Assembly (NCBI GenBank): GCA_035533075.1
Contig: DATLUO010000130.1
Span: forward strand, 1 to 64,000
DNA from: Pirellulales bacterium
GTDB lineage: Bacteria > Planctomycetota > Planctomycetia > Pirellulales > JAICIG01
Length of the DNA: 64,000 bases
Direction: 5' to 3'
Shown here: in pieces, positions 38,237 to 45,793 of the stretch
Layout: each line of letters begins with the position of its first letter
Position numbering within the stretch: the first letter of the stretch is position 1
Translations under genes and position numbers: made by a program
The notes under the pieces: model-generated
Seen by the model: only the letters and a program-made list of their open reading frames with translations
Told to the model about the DNA's origin: nothing
Databases searched by the model: none

Positions 38237-39002
38237 TTCTTCGCAAACAATGGGCCGCGAGCGCGTCGGCCAGCGGGTCGGCGTCCGCATTGCAAAAGCC
38301 AAGGTGCAGGTGCCGCCGCCAGCCTTCGGCGTATTGAAAGCAGCCCGACATGCGGCCGACTTCGGCCGATAGCTCCTGCATGGTGCGCAGATAGGAGTCG
38401 AGTCCCTGGCTTTCGTCGAGCCAACGTTTCTGGCTGGCATGGCAGGCGAGCATGGCCGCCTTCTGCGGCATCACGTCGGTGACGTCGACAAACAGGCCCG
38501 GCAGCACGGGTTCGCCGAGCGGCGTCTGGTTTCCGTGCGGCTGAGCATGATAGACCGTCACCGGTTGCGAAACGGCCGGCGTGGGCGGCTCGGCGGGAAA
38601 GTTCGGCATACATCGGGCAAACGCCGCCGTCACCACCAGCCGGCAGGTATTCGTGTGGTCTTCCATGTAATCGACCGGCGAGTGCGTCAGCACGATCTGC
38701 GGTGACACCTCGCGCATGATGGCCGCCAGTCGCACGAGGGTCGGACGATCGTAAAAGATTTCCAGGTCGTTGACCAGGCTGTCGTGAAACACGGCCCCGA
38801 TCGACCGGCAGGCCGCGACGGCTTCTTCACGGCGAACGCGGGCGACCGTGGCGGCATCGTGCTGCGTGGAGCCGCAGCAGCCGTTGGCCACGTTCATGTA
38901 GTGCAACTCGTAGCCGGCCTCGCGCAGGCGGATGAGCGTGCCCGCCATGACGAACTCGATATCGTCGGGATGCGCGGCGACGGCGAAAACGCGTTCGGTC
39001 AT
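38232..39002 (-). CDS. PIG-L (LmbE-like) deacetylase
   Basis: 256 aa from ATG 39002, overlapping the upstream stop (ATGA). The zinc-binding AHPDDIEF motif is at the N-terminus and THSPVDYMEDHTNTCRLV supplies the HxxH-type element. This family removes acetyl groups from GlcNAc-like substrates and is used in bacillithiol/mycothiol and glycolipid pathways. A histidine-bearing LACHASQKRWL helix matches the family. Substrate unknown. Third gene of a minus-strand operon with a HEPN protein and an unknown protein. Its stop is inside a palindromic repeat. Confidence 0.88.
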   Translation of the reverse strand: MTERVFAVAAHPDDIEFVMAGTLIRLREAGYELHYMNVANGCCGSTQHDAATVARVRREEAVAACRSIGAVFHDSLVNDLEIFYDRPTLVRLAAIMREVSPQIVLTHSPVDYMEDHTNTCRLVVTAAFARCMPNFPAEPPTPAVSQPVTVYHAQPHGNQTPLGEPVLPGLFVDVTDVMPQKAAMLACHASQKRWLDESQGLDSYLRTMQELSAEVGRMSGCFQYAEGWRRHLHLGFCNADADPLADALAAHCLRRT

Positions 39003-39541
39003 GGCCTGCGCCAATCGGCCTCGGCTTTGCGCATCACGCGTTCGGCCTCTTTGCGGCTAAAACCGAAAGTTTCGATGAAGGAGAGCACCGCCTCCCGCTT
39101 TGGGGCGGCAATTCTGCCATTCCAGATTGCGGCTGGTGGTGGAGTTTCCCCGCCGAGGACGCCGCGTTCGGGATTGAAGGTGTAGGTGATGCCTCCGACA
39201 TTGTTGAGGCACAACCAAACTCGCGGTGGAGGGATTTTGGGCGGCATATTCGATCCTAACATCGAATACAGCCCTCCGCAGGAAAGATACTCGATCACCT
39301 TTTTCCTGTCGAGGACGGGCGGCGGTTCACCGGGCGGAACCAGTTCTATATCGTCCTCCGAGAGCGCCGCTATGTATGGCTCGTCGGGATCCATGGGAAG
39401 TTCGACGCGGTAAAGGTGCCGACCACGAACGCCTAGAGGACCGTGGTCTTCAAGGATTTTTCCGATGACCTTGCCGCTACCGAATTCGAACCTTACCCGA
39501 TCGCCGACGCGGAACGGGAGCGCTTTTGACGCTGTTGCCAT
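38999..39541 (-). CDS. hypothetical protein with SH3/KOW-like start, 180 aa
   Basis: ATG after an AAGGAGG that overlaps the HEPN gene's stop. Residues 1-75 look like a small beta barrel: FRVGDRVRFEFGSGKVIGKILEDHG...YRVELPMDPDEPYIAALSEDDIELV. The middle includes LCLNNVGGITYTFNPERGVLGG. The C-terminus is helical (FIETFGFSRKEAERVMRKAEADWRR). I do not recognise the whole. It is coupled on both sides (10-nt gap to the HEPN gene, ATGA overlap with the PIG-L gene). It could be an antitoxin or partner of the HEPN protein. Confidence 0.7.
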   Translation of the reverse strand: MATASKALPFRVGDRVRFEFGSGKVIGKILEDHGPLGVRGRHLYRVELPMDPDEPYIAALSEDDIELVPPGEPPPVLDRKKVIEYLSCGGLYSMLGSNMPPKIPPPRVWLCLNNVGGITYTFNPERGVLGGETPPPAAIWNGRIAAPKREAVLSFIETFGFSRKEAERVMRKAEADWRRP

Positions 39542-39550
39542 TTTTCCTCC

Positions 39551-40123
39551 TTACCAGGGTGGAACTCCATTGACGGTCATTAAGTGGTCGCGCATCACGC
39601 GGTCGAAACAGCCAGCAAGTTGATCGCAGGCGCTTCGCCAATCGCGCACAATCTGCAATTGCAACGTCGAAGTACCTACAGCGACGAGACTGAAGTCTTG
39701 ATGGGCGATAGCGTTTCTCCACAGGTTCAGTTCTTCGAGGCGCTTTCGCCGATTCTCGTTGCGAACGTCGAGCTTTTCCACCGCGCCCCAAAACGACAGC
39801 CCAAATCTATTATAGTCGGAGCCAACGTTGCCTGGCGTTGGGTTTCCTCGATCGAGTTTACGGTTTTCGCCCAGTAGCGCGCCAAACGCTCTCGCCAGCA
39901 CGCCGGTCAGGCTTTGAACAAGGTAGTCGGCACACTCGCGGTGCAAGTCGCGGCAAAACCCCTGGAACTGTGACGAGAGCAACACCGCGTATGCCTGATT
40001 GATCTGCTGGGTGGCATAGCGGCGGCCGCGGCCCGTGCCGCCGACACTCCTGTGGGCGGCCTCCAATTCATCGAGCGCAATCCGCCGTTCGTTCCGCCAA
40101 GCCTGAAGTGATTTCGACGGCAT
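39551..40123 (-). CDS. HEPN-like protein with RNAIAH (Rx4H) motif
   Basis: 190 aa, all-helical in appearance, ATG preceded by GAGAGG. R136-N-A-I-A-H141 fits the Rx4-6H catalytic motif of HEPN ribonucleases, and an acidic helix (NRRKRLEELNLW) precedes it as in the family. The N-terminal part has AYAVLLSSQFQGFCRDLHREC, typical of HEPN-like proteins annotated near toxin-antitoxin and defence loci. It would be the likely toxin or effector of this operon. A non-toxic, structural HEPN is possible. Confidence 0.7.
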   Translation of the reverse strand: MPSKSLQAWRNERRIALDELEAAHRSVGGTGRGRRYATQQINQAYAVLLSSQFQGFCRDLHRECADYLVQSLTGVLARAFGALLGENRKLDRGNPTPGNVGSDYNRFGLSFWGAVEKLDVRNENRRKRLEELNLWRNAIAHQDFSLVAVGTSTLQLQIVRDWRSACDQLAGCFDRVMRDHLMTVNGVPPW

Positions 40124-40278
40124 TGTGCCTCTCGCACCGAGAAAACGCTGTCCTTTGCTGGAAGTCTATCGCCGGCGCATCTCGCCAACAAGTTGGCCAT
40201 TGATTGTCCCAACCTTTGCGGCCCGCGGCCGAGTGCCTTATGATGGCGGCCAACGGCCCGTTGAAGAAACAAAGAACC

Positions 40279-40965
40279 ATGCCGCACAAGTCGATGTTGA
40301 CCGGATTACAGGGTACGTTCGGCACGGTCCTGGCCGATCCGCCCTGGCGCTTTCAAAACCGGACGGGCAAAATGGCGCCCGAGCACAAGCGCCTGCGCCG
40401 CTACCAGACGATGAGCATCGACGAAATCTGCGCGATGCCGGTCGCAAAACATGCCGCCGAGCGCTGCCACCTTTATCTCTGGGTGCCTAACGCGCTCGTG
40501 CCCTGGGGACTGCAAGTGATGGACGCCTGGGGCTTCCAGTACAAGACCAACCTCGTGTGGTTCAAGGTCCGCAAAGACGGCGGACCCGACGGGCGCGGGG
40601 TCGGCTTCTATTTCCGCAACGTGACCGAGTTGGTTCTGTTCGGCGTGCGCGGCCAATTGAGAACCTTGCCTCCCGGCCGCCGCCAGGTGAATCTGCTTTC
40701 GACTCGCAAGGAAGAGCACTCCAAGAAGCCCGACGAGCTTTACCGCATCATCGAGCAGTGCAGCCCCGGCCCGCGGTTGGAGCTTTTCGCCCGCGAGCGC
40801 GTGGCAGGCTGGACCCAATGGGGCGATGAACTGGGCACCTATCTCGGCCGGCGGCCCGTCATCCCGCGATACAACGCGCACAAGATCAACGGCGCGGACG
40901 ACTCATCGGACCCTGCCGACGATGTTCACACTCATCGGCGGCGATCACGCTCCCGCGCTTCGTAG
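40279..40965 (+). CDS. MT-A70-family adenine methyltransferase
   Basis: 228 aa from ATG 40279; in-frame starts at 40240/40243 and 40204 are alternatives and none has a clear ribosome site. MT-A70 motifs are FGTVLADPPWRFQNRTG (catalytic DPPW), YQTMSIDEICAMPV, HLYLWVPNALVPWGLQVMDAWGF and KPDELYRIIEQCSPGPRLELFARE. The C-terminal ~30 residues are polar and Arg-rich. It methylates adenine N6 in DNA or RNA; the target is unknown. Divergent from the HEPN operon, with an ~80-155-nt shared upstream region. Its last 21 nt overlap the next minus-strand gene. Confidence 0.88.
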   Translation: MPHKSMLTGLQGTFGTVLADPPWRFQNRTGKMAPEHKRLRRYQTMSIDEICAMPVAKHAAERCHLYLWVPNALVPWGLQVMDAWGFQYKTNLVWFKVRKDGGPDGRGVGFYFRNVTELVLFGVRGQLRTLPPGRRQVNLLSTRKEEHSKKPDELYRIIEQCSPGPRLELFARERVAGWTQWGDELGTYLGRRPVIPRYNAHKINGADDSSDPADDVHTHRRRSRSRAS

Positions 40966-41253
40966 CTCTTCATTTGCCGCGTGCCCCGCCGAAACCGATC
41001 CGGCATCCGACGCCCTTTTCAGCCGCGTCGTTTGACAGAAATACCGAATTCCTTCGCCCGCGAGATGATTGAGCCTCACAACCTCGCGCTCGGCTTCGTC
41101 GGCATCGTCAAGAACCGCCTTGACCGAGATACAACTCTCCAGGGGAGCGGTTGGCAACAAGAACTCGTCGATCCGCACGATGGCGTAGCCGTGTTCAAAG
41201 CGCCCCGGTTTCGCGGAAGAAACCCACTCGATGTCGGTTTGCGACGCGGTCAT
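40945..41253 (-). CDS. hypothetical protein, 102 aa
   Basis: ATG 41253 has GGGAGGAG 6 nt upstream, which fixes the start. The core looks conserved in style: HGYAIVRIDEFLLP...CISVKAVLDDADEAEREVVRLNHL...YFCQTTRLKR, a compact alpha/beta fold. The tail is low-complexity. I have the impression of a small family scattered in bacterial genomes but cannot name it. It overlaps the MT-A70 3' end tail to tail. Confidence 0.65.
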   Translation of the reverse strand: MTASQTDIEWVSSAKPGRFEHGYAIVRIDEFLLPTAPLESCISVKAVLDDADEAEREVVRLNHLAGEGIRYFCQTTRLKRASDAGSVSAGHAANEELRSAGA

Positions 41254-41284
41254 TTGGCTCCTCCCTCGGTTAAAGTCACTCGGC

Positions 41285-43858
41285 TCACGTTTCTTCATCG
41301 TCCTCGTGCCCTTCTTCCTCATGTTCTTTGTCGTCAACGTCCCCGCCCGCTTCCTCCGCCTCCACGTCGATCACGTCGCCCTCGTTATACTCATCAACCT
41401 CTTCCTCATCCGTGTCAAATGGCGCTTCCTCGGCCGCTTCTTCCGCGGCGGGCTTGATGCGGCGGCTGCGGGTCGGCTTGCTCGCTTCCACTTCAGCCGC
41501 CGCGTTCTGGCCCGACATCTGTTGCCATTGTTCGAGCGTGACCAGCACTTCGCGGGCCTGCGAACCGTTGTAGGCGCCCACAATACCGTCTTCGGACATG
41601 AAGTCGATCAGCCGCGCGCCGCGGCCGTAGCCGATGCCCAGCGAACGCTGCAACAGCGACACGCTGCCGCGCCCCTCGCGGACCACAATGTCGATGGCCG
41701 CCTCGTAAAGATCGTCTCGCTTCTTGAAGCGGTCGGCGTCGCCCTCGCCCGGTCCGCTGGCCTTCAACTGCACCAACTCCTTCACAAAATCCGGCTCCGT
41801 CGTGCCCACGAACTCCACGATTCTGTTGATCTCTTCGTCGCTCACGTAAGTGCCCTGACCGCGCAACAGCGTGCTCGTGCCCGGCCAGAGGAACAACAGG
41901 TCGCCGTTGCCCAACAGCTTGTCGGCCCCCATCTCGTCGAGCACCACGCGGCTGTCGGTGCGGCTGGCCACTTGGAAGGCGATGCGTGCCGGCAGGTTCG
42001 ACTTGATAAGCCCCGTGATGACGTCGACCGTCGGCTTTTGCGTGGCCAGCACCAGGTGAATGCCCACCGCCCGGCTCTTCTGGGCCAGGCGAATGATGTG
42101 CGTCTCGACTTCCTTGGCCGAGGTCATCATCAAGTCGGCCATCTCGTCGGCCACAATCACAATGTACGGCAGGTGCGTGGGAATGTTCTGGCGCTCTTCG
42201 TCCGATTCGGGCTGCAAACGGTCGAACAGCTCTTCTTCGCCCAACTGGTTGTAGCCGGCGATGTGCCGCACGCCGGCGCGGGCCAGCAGGGCGTATCGCT
42301 CTTCCATCTTGTCGACCGCCCAGGCCAGGATCGCTTCGGCCTTGCGCATGTCGGTGACGACCGGGTGCATCAGGTGCGGCAGCGTTTTGTAGGGACTCAG
42401 CTCGACCATCTTGGGGTCGATCAGCAGCATCCGTACTTCGTCGGGCCGGCGGGCCATGAGCATCGACACGATCATCGTGTTCAGGCAGACGCTCTTGCCC
42501 GTGCCGGTGCGGCCGGCGATCAGCAAGTGCGGCAGCGAGGTCAGATCGGCGACCATCGGATTGCCCGACACGTCTTTGCCCAGGAAAATGGGAATGCGCA
42601 TCTTCGCGGCCTTGGCCTGCGACTCTTCGATCACTTCGCGGAGCCGGACGAGCTGCCGCTCGGCGTTGGGCACCTCGACGCCGACCGTGTTCTTGCCGGG
42701 GATGGGTGCCACAATCCGCACGCTCGGCACGCGCAGGGCAATCGCCAGGTCGTCGGCCAGACTGGTGATCTTCGAGAGCCGCAAACCGGCTTCCAACTCC
42801 ACCTCGAACTGGGCGATGACCGGGCCGGTTTCGATCTCCACCACCCGCACGTTGAGGCCGAAACTCGCGAACGCCTGCTCCAGCAGCTTGGCCTTGTGGC
42901 GGACCTCTTTTTCTTGCTCTTCGAAGGCGAACGGCTCGCTCTCCAAGAGCATGTCGATGGGCGGCAACTGATAGTCGGGCGTGTCCGCGGTGCGGCTGGC
43001 GGCGTCGAGCTCGTTCATCACCTGCTGGCGTTCGTCGCGCTTTCTGGGCGGCCGCACGCGCAGCGCGCTCGACGATTTCGGCTCGGCCACCTGCACGCCG
43101 CCCGACGGCTTGCCGAGCGGCTCTGCCTGGTCTTCGTCGACCACGTCGGCGGAACCGGCGTCGGCGATTTCGTTGGCGGCGGGCTTGCCGGCAATGCGGA
43201 TGGGCGGGCCGTCGTCTTCATCGTCGGCCGGCTTGGCCGGGCCGTTCAGGTCGCTGCGGACCTTTGAGCGGCGCTGCGCATTGCTGCCGCCGATGCCGCC
43301 GAACGCGCGGCCGACGCTTCGGGCAGGAATCGCCACCAGCCAGCCCGACAGCCGCAGCAGCAAGTAATCGGTGGCCAGCAGCCAACCGGCGACCATCAGG
43401 CTGAAGGCCAGCACAAAAGAACCGGCCGTGGCGACGTGCGCGGCGAGCAGGCCGTAGAGCGTGGCGCCGAGGTAACCGCCGGCGCCGATCACCGGGCCGG
43501 GCGAGAACTGCGGCACGGCCATCGCGGCCAGCGTGGTCAGCCCGGCCAGCGACAGCAGCCAGCCGGCGCCGCGCAACGAGGGGTTGCGGACCGCCTTATG
43601 TCCCAACAGGGCCACGTCGAGCATGGCCAGCGAGACCACCAGGTAATAGGCGCCGAGTCCGAGCAACTGAAACAGCAGCGATGCCACGAGCGCCCCGACC
43701 CAGCCGCAGGCGTTGTTGGTTACGCTCTGGGGCGGGTAAACCAGGTCGCTGGGTGGATCGGCCGGATCGTAAGTGACCAGCGCGATGGAGAGAAAGACGC
43801 TCAGCGCCAACAGGAGCAGCGCCGCGAGGTCGAGTTTCGGATTTCGCTTTTCGAGCAT
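41285..43858 (-). CDS. ftsK: FtsK/SpoIIIE DNA translocase
   Basis: 857 aa. N-terminal membrane segments (LAALLLLALSVFLSIALVTY and three more) are followed by a charged linker of about 100 residues. The motor has Walker A IAGRTGTGKSVCLN near residue 455, Walker B YIVIVADEMADLMM and the RLAQKSRAVGIHLVLATQKPTVDVITG segment. The C-terminal gamma winged helix (YEAAIDIVVREGRGSVSLLQRSLGIGYGRGARLID) would read KOPS-like sites. An acidic Glu/Asp tail of ~60 residues follows gamma, which is unusual. It pumps DNA at the septum for chromosome dimer resolution, notable because planctomycetes lack FtsZ. Confidence 0.95.
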   Translation of the reverse strand: MLEKRNPKLDLAALLLLALSVFLSIALVTYDPADPPSDLVYPPQSVTNNACGWVGALVASLLFQLLGLGAYYLVVSLAMLDVALLGHKAVRNPSLRGAGWLLSLAGLTTLAAMAVPQFSPGPVIGAGGYLGATLYGLLAAHVATAGSFVLAFSLMVAGWLLATDYLLLRLSGWLVAIPARSVGRAFGGIGGSNAQRRSKVRSDLNGPAKPADDEDDGPPIRIAGKPAANEIADAGSADVVDEDQAEPLGKPSGGVQVAEPKSSSALRVRPPRKRDERQQVMNELDAASRTADTPDYQLPPIDMLLESEPFAFEEQEKEVRHKAKLLEQAFASFGLNVRVVEIETGPVIAQFEVELEAGLRLSKITSLADDLAIALRVPSVRIVAPIPGKNTVGVEVPNAERQLVRLREVIEESQAKAAKMRIPIFLGKDVSGNPMVADLTSLPHLLIAGRTGTGKSVCLNTMIVSMLMARRPDEVRMLLIDPKMVELSPYKTLPHLMHPVVTDMRKAEAILAWAVDKMEERYALLARAGVRHIAGYNQLGEEELFDRLQPESDEERQNIPTHLPYIVIVADEMADLMMTSAKEVETHIIRLAQKSRAVGIHLVLATQKPTVDVITGLIKSNLPARIAFQVASRTDSRVVLDEMGADKLLGNGDLLFLWPGTSTLLRGQGTYVSDEEINRIVEFVGTTEPDFVKELVQLKASGPGEGDADRFKKRDDLYEAAIDIVVREGRGSVSLLQRSLGIGYGRGARLIDFMSEDGIVGAYNGSQAREVLVTLEQWQQMSGQNAAAEVEASKPTRSRRIKPAAEEAAEEAPFDTDEEEVDEYNEGDVIDVEAEEAGGDVDDKEHEEEGHEDDEET

Positions 43859-44108
43859 GGTTTGGTTCTGCGGGGCAACACGGGCGGCCTTTTGGCAGCC
43901 GGTTTCCGATGGGGCAGATCCATGCCCGAACGCGACTTCCGTTGTGTCACTTCTTTACATCGGCACCGCCGCGGCCGCCGCCGCAACCTGGTCGCCGGTT
44001 GTCCCTTCTCATTGCCGAGACGGGCATGCCCGACTCAGCCGCAAATCCGGAGCGACCGTTATACGTCGTGCGGCCCAAAAATGAGGCTCGCCATTGCCGA
44101 AGAAAATG

Positions 44109-44181
44109 CGGTGGCTGGGGCAGAGCTTGGCCAGGACCGGCCCGGTTTGAGGACACGCTCTGCGGCCAAGCTCTGCCCCGG
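44109..44181. repeat. dispersed inverted repeat, family 2 (copy 2)
   Basis: The left arm 44109-44132 is identical over 24 nt to the arm at 4384-4407. The inverted right arm GGCCAAGCTCTGCCCC begins at 44164. It lies in the 455-bp gap between ftsK (-) and the Panacea gene (+), i.e. upstream of both. The rest of that gap shows no gene. Confidence 0.8.
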
Positions 44182-44249
44182 TTTGACGCACCGGGGCGTC
44201 GAAGCAACTAGGTTGGTGTGTGAATTTGCAAAAACTCGGGGCCGTCGCT

Positions 44250-44278
44250 TTGAACCGTGCGGTAATTCGGCGTACAAT
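44250..44278 (+). promoter_or_regulatory. sigma-70-type promoter for the Panacea cassette
   Basis: TTGAAC (44250-44255), 17-nt spacer, TACAAT (44273-44278). The predicted start is ~44285, 29 nt before ATG 44314. Confidence 0.7.
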
Positions 44279-44313
44279 TCGGGGTTGCCCGTGTAACCCA
44301 ACCCGCGCCGCCC

Positions 44314-44874
44314 ATGTTCCTGAGATTCGACACGACAAAAACGCTGCAGTCCATCGGCGTCGTTCTCCGTCAGCACCATCTGTGTGCCGCGAGCAAGCTG
44401 CGCATTGTCAAGCTGCTTTACGTGGCCGATCGCGAAAGCATTCGCGAAACGGGCTTCCCGATTTTGGGAACCAAGACGGTCGCGATGGACCACGGGCCGC
44501 TGCACAGCGCCGTCTTGGACCTCATCAACGGCGAGCACGTGGACGAGCCGTGTTTCGCCGCCAGCTTCGACAAGTTCGGTTATATGGTGCAGATGGTCAC
44601 CGACCCCGGCGTAGACCGGCTCTCGCGGTACGAGATTGAAAAGCTGCAGGAAGTTTGCGAGCGATATGCGGCCGCGGGCGATTGGGAACTGGCCCATCAT
44701 GTGACGCACCGGTTTCCAGAGTGGCAGAACAACTTTCGGCCGGGGACGTCGACCACGATTTCAATCGAGTCGATCATCGACGCAGTCGGCCGAGGCGACG
44801 ACAAGGCGTCAATCATGGACGACATTCGGCAAGAGCTCGATGCAGACGTTGCCTTCGGCGCAAAATCGTTGTAG
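44314..44874 (+). CDS. Panacea-domain (DUF4065, SocA-like) protein, putative antitoxin
   Basis: 186 aa. The Panacea core is clear: LRIVKLLYVADRESIRETGFPILGTKTVAMDHGPLHSAVLDLINGE. Panacea domains serve as antitoxins for many unrelated toxins, and SocA acts as a ClpXP adaptor. The C-terminal third (SIESIIDAVGRGDDKASIMDDI) is helical and acidic. It is followed without a gap by a compact beta-rich protein in the -1 frame. The arrangement is the usual one for a Panacea toxin-antitoxin pair. Confidence 0.85.
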   Translation: MFLRFDTTKTLQSIGVVLRQHHLCAASKLRIVKLLYVADRESIRETGFPILGTKTVAMDHGPLHSAVLDLINGEHVDEPCFAASFDKFGYMVQMVTDPGVDRLSRYEIEKLQEVCERYAAAGDWELAHHVTHRFPEWQNNFRPGTSTTISIESIIDAVGRGDDKASIMDDIRQELDADVAFGAKSL

Positions 44875-45260
44875 CGAGGACCACGGTCAAGGCCGGCGAT
44901 ACATTTCGGTTTCGCGCTGGCGATCCACATTTGTGGATCATCATCTCCGACCCCGACAAGGACGCCGAGAACGTTTTGATCGTGAATGTCACGAGTTGGC
45001 GGGCGGACAAAGACCAAACGTGCCTGGTCGGCCCCGGCGATCATCCCCTTATCGAACACAACAGTTGCATCAACTTCCACGGTTCGCGGGTCTATCCAGA
45101 CCAGCACTTGAACTGGCTGTTCAACGGCGACAAAATCGTTTTGCATGAGCCGCTTTCGCCGGCGGTGCTTCAGCGAGTGCGAGAGGGCGCCGTTTTGTCG
45201 CCGCGCATGAAGCTGGCTCACGGACAAATACTACTCGCCCAGGGGCTGGTCGAGAGCTGA
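44865..45260 (+). CDS. putative toxin partner of Panacea protein, start unresolved
   Basis: About 131 aa. KAGDTFRFRAGDPHLWIIISDPDKDAENVLIVNVTSW...TCLVGPGDHPLIEHNSCINF has the look of an SH3-like/PemK-type barrel, followed by a helical end. No ATG, GTG or TTG lies where the protein should begin. The nearest usable codon is ATC at 44865; the next upstream candidates lie deep in the Panacea gene. The Panacea frame carries A4 at 44862-44865, where a lysyl-tRNA could slip -1 into this frame. So this is either a non-standard start, a frameshift fusion, or a one-base sequence error. Confidence 0.65.
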   Translation: MVVARTTVKAGDTFRFRAGDPHLWIIISDPDKDAENVLIVNVTSWRADKDQTCLVGPGDHPLIEHNSCINFHGSRVYPDQHLNWLFNGDKIVLHEPLSPAVLQRVREGAVLSPRMKLAHGQILLAQGLVES

Positions 45261-45302
45261 CGGAGCTGCGTGGGGCCACACGATTGATCAGGAGCCACGT
45301 CT

Positions 45303-45767
45303 ATGAAACTCGACCCTCAGATAACCGGCAACGTCGGGCTGTATTACTGCTGCTATCAGCTTTCGCTTCGCGGCTGGAACGTAATGCCGACAGCACGCAA
45401 TGCACGGGGCGTCGACATCATCGCCTACAACACCAATGCATCGCAGTTCGTCGGCATCCAAGTGAAGTCGCTCAGCAAGAAGGCGCCGGTCCCGCTCGGC
45501 CAATCGCTTGACAAGATCATGGGCGACTTCTGGGTCGTCATCAATAACGTCGCCACACAGCCTCGCGCTTACGTGCTTAGGCCAGCCGAAGTGAAGGAGC
45601 GGGCGCATCGCGGAGAGAAGGATGGCAGAGTGTCGTTTTGGCTACAGCCTAACCAATACGAGCACGAGTTATTCCACGAAGCTTGGCAACGTATCGGCTT
45701 TGGCCGACAGGATCAGGAGTTGCCGGTAAACGGCGTCGTACCGCAATCGGTATTGCCGAATCGCTGA
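45303..45767 (+). CDS. PD-(D/E)XK-like nuclease-fold protein, 154 aa
   Basis: The N-terminal half fits the PDDEXK core: GNVGLYYCCYQLSLRGWNV, then ARNARGVDIIAYN with Asp38, then FVGIQVKSLSKK with the Q53-V-K55 end. The helix-strand-D-strand-QxK order matches small nuclease-like proteins. The C-terminal region is unremarkable (EYEHELFHEAWQRIGF-like). Starts 42 nt after the putative toxin, on the same strand, so it may be part of the same cassette. Confidence 0.7.
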   Translation: MKLDPQITGNVGLYYCCYQLSLRGWNVMPTARNARGVDIIAYNTNASQFVGIQVKSLSKKAPVPLGQSLDKIMGDFWVVINNVATQPRAYVLRPAEVKERAHRGEKDGRVSFWLQPNQYEHELFHEAWQRIGFGRQDQELPVNGVVPQSVLPNR

Positions 45768-45776
45768 TTTTACGCA

Positions 45777-45793
45777 GGCCAATCCCACCCTAC
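45777..45793. repeat. 3'-end palindromic repeat, family 1 (terminal fragment)
   Basis: GGCCAATCCCACCCTAC is the terminal part of the family. It lies between the convergent PD-(D/E)XK-like gene (+) and the PqaA gene (-). The TAG stop of the latter (45790-45792) falls in it. Confidence 0.6.

Noticed and set aside
41231-43267. A 678-aa plus-strand frame opposite ftsK
   Set aside because: Antisense shadow of a clearly identified ftsK.
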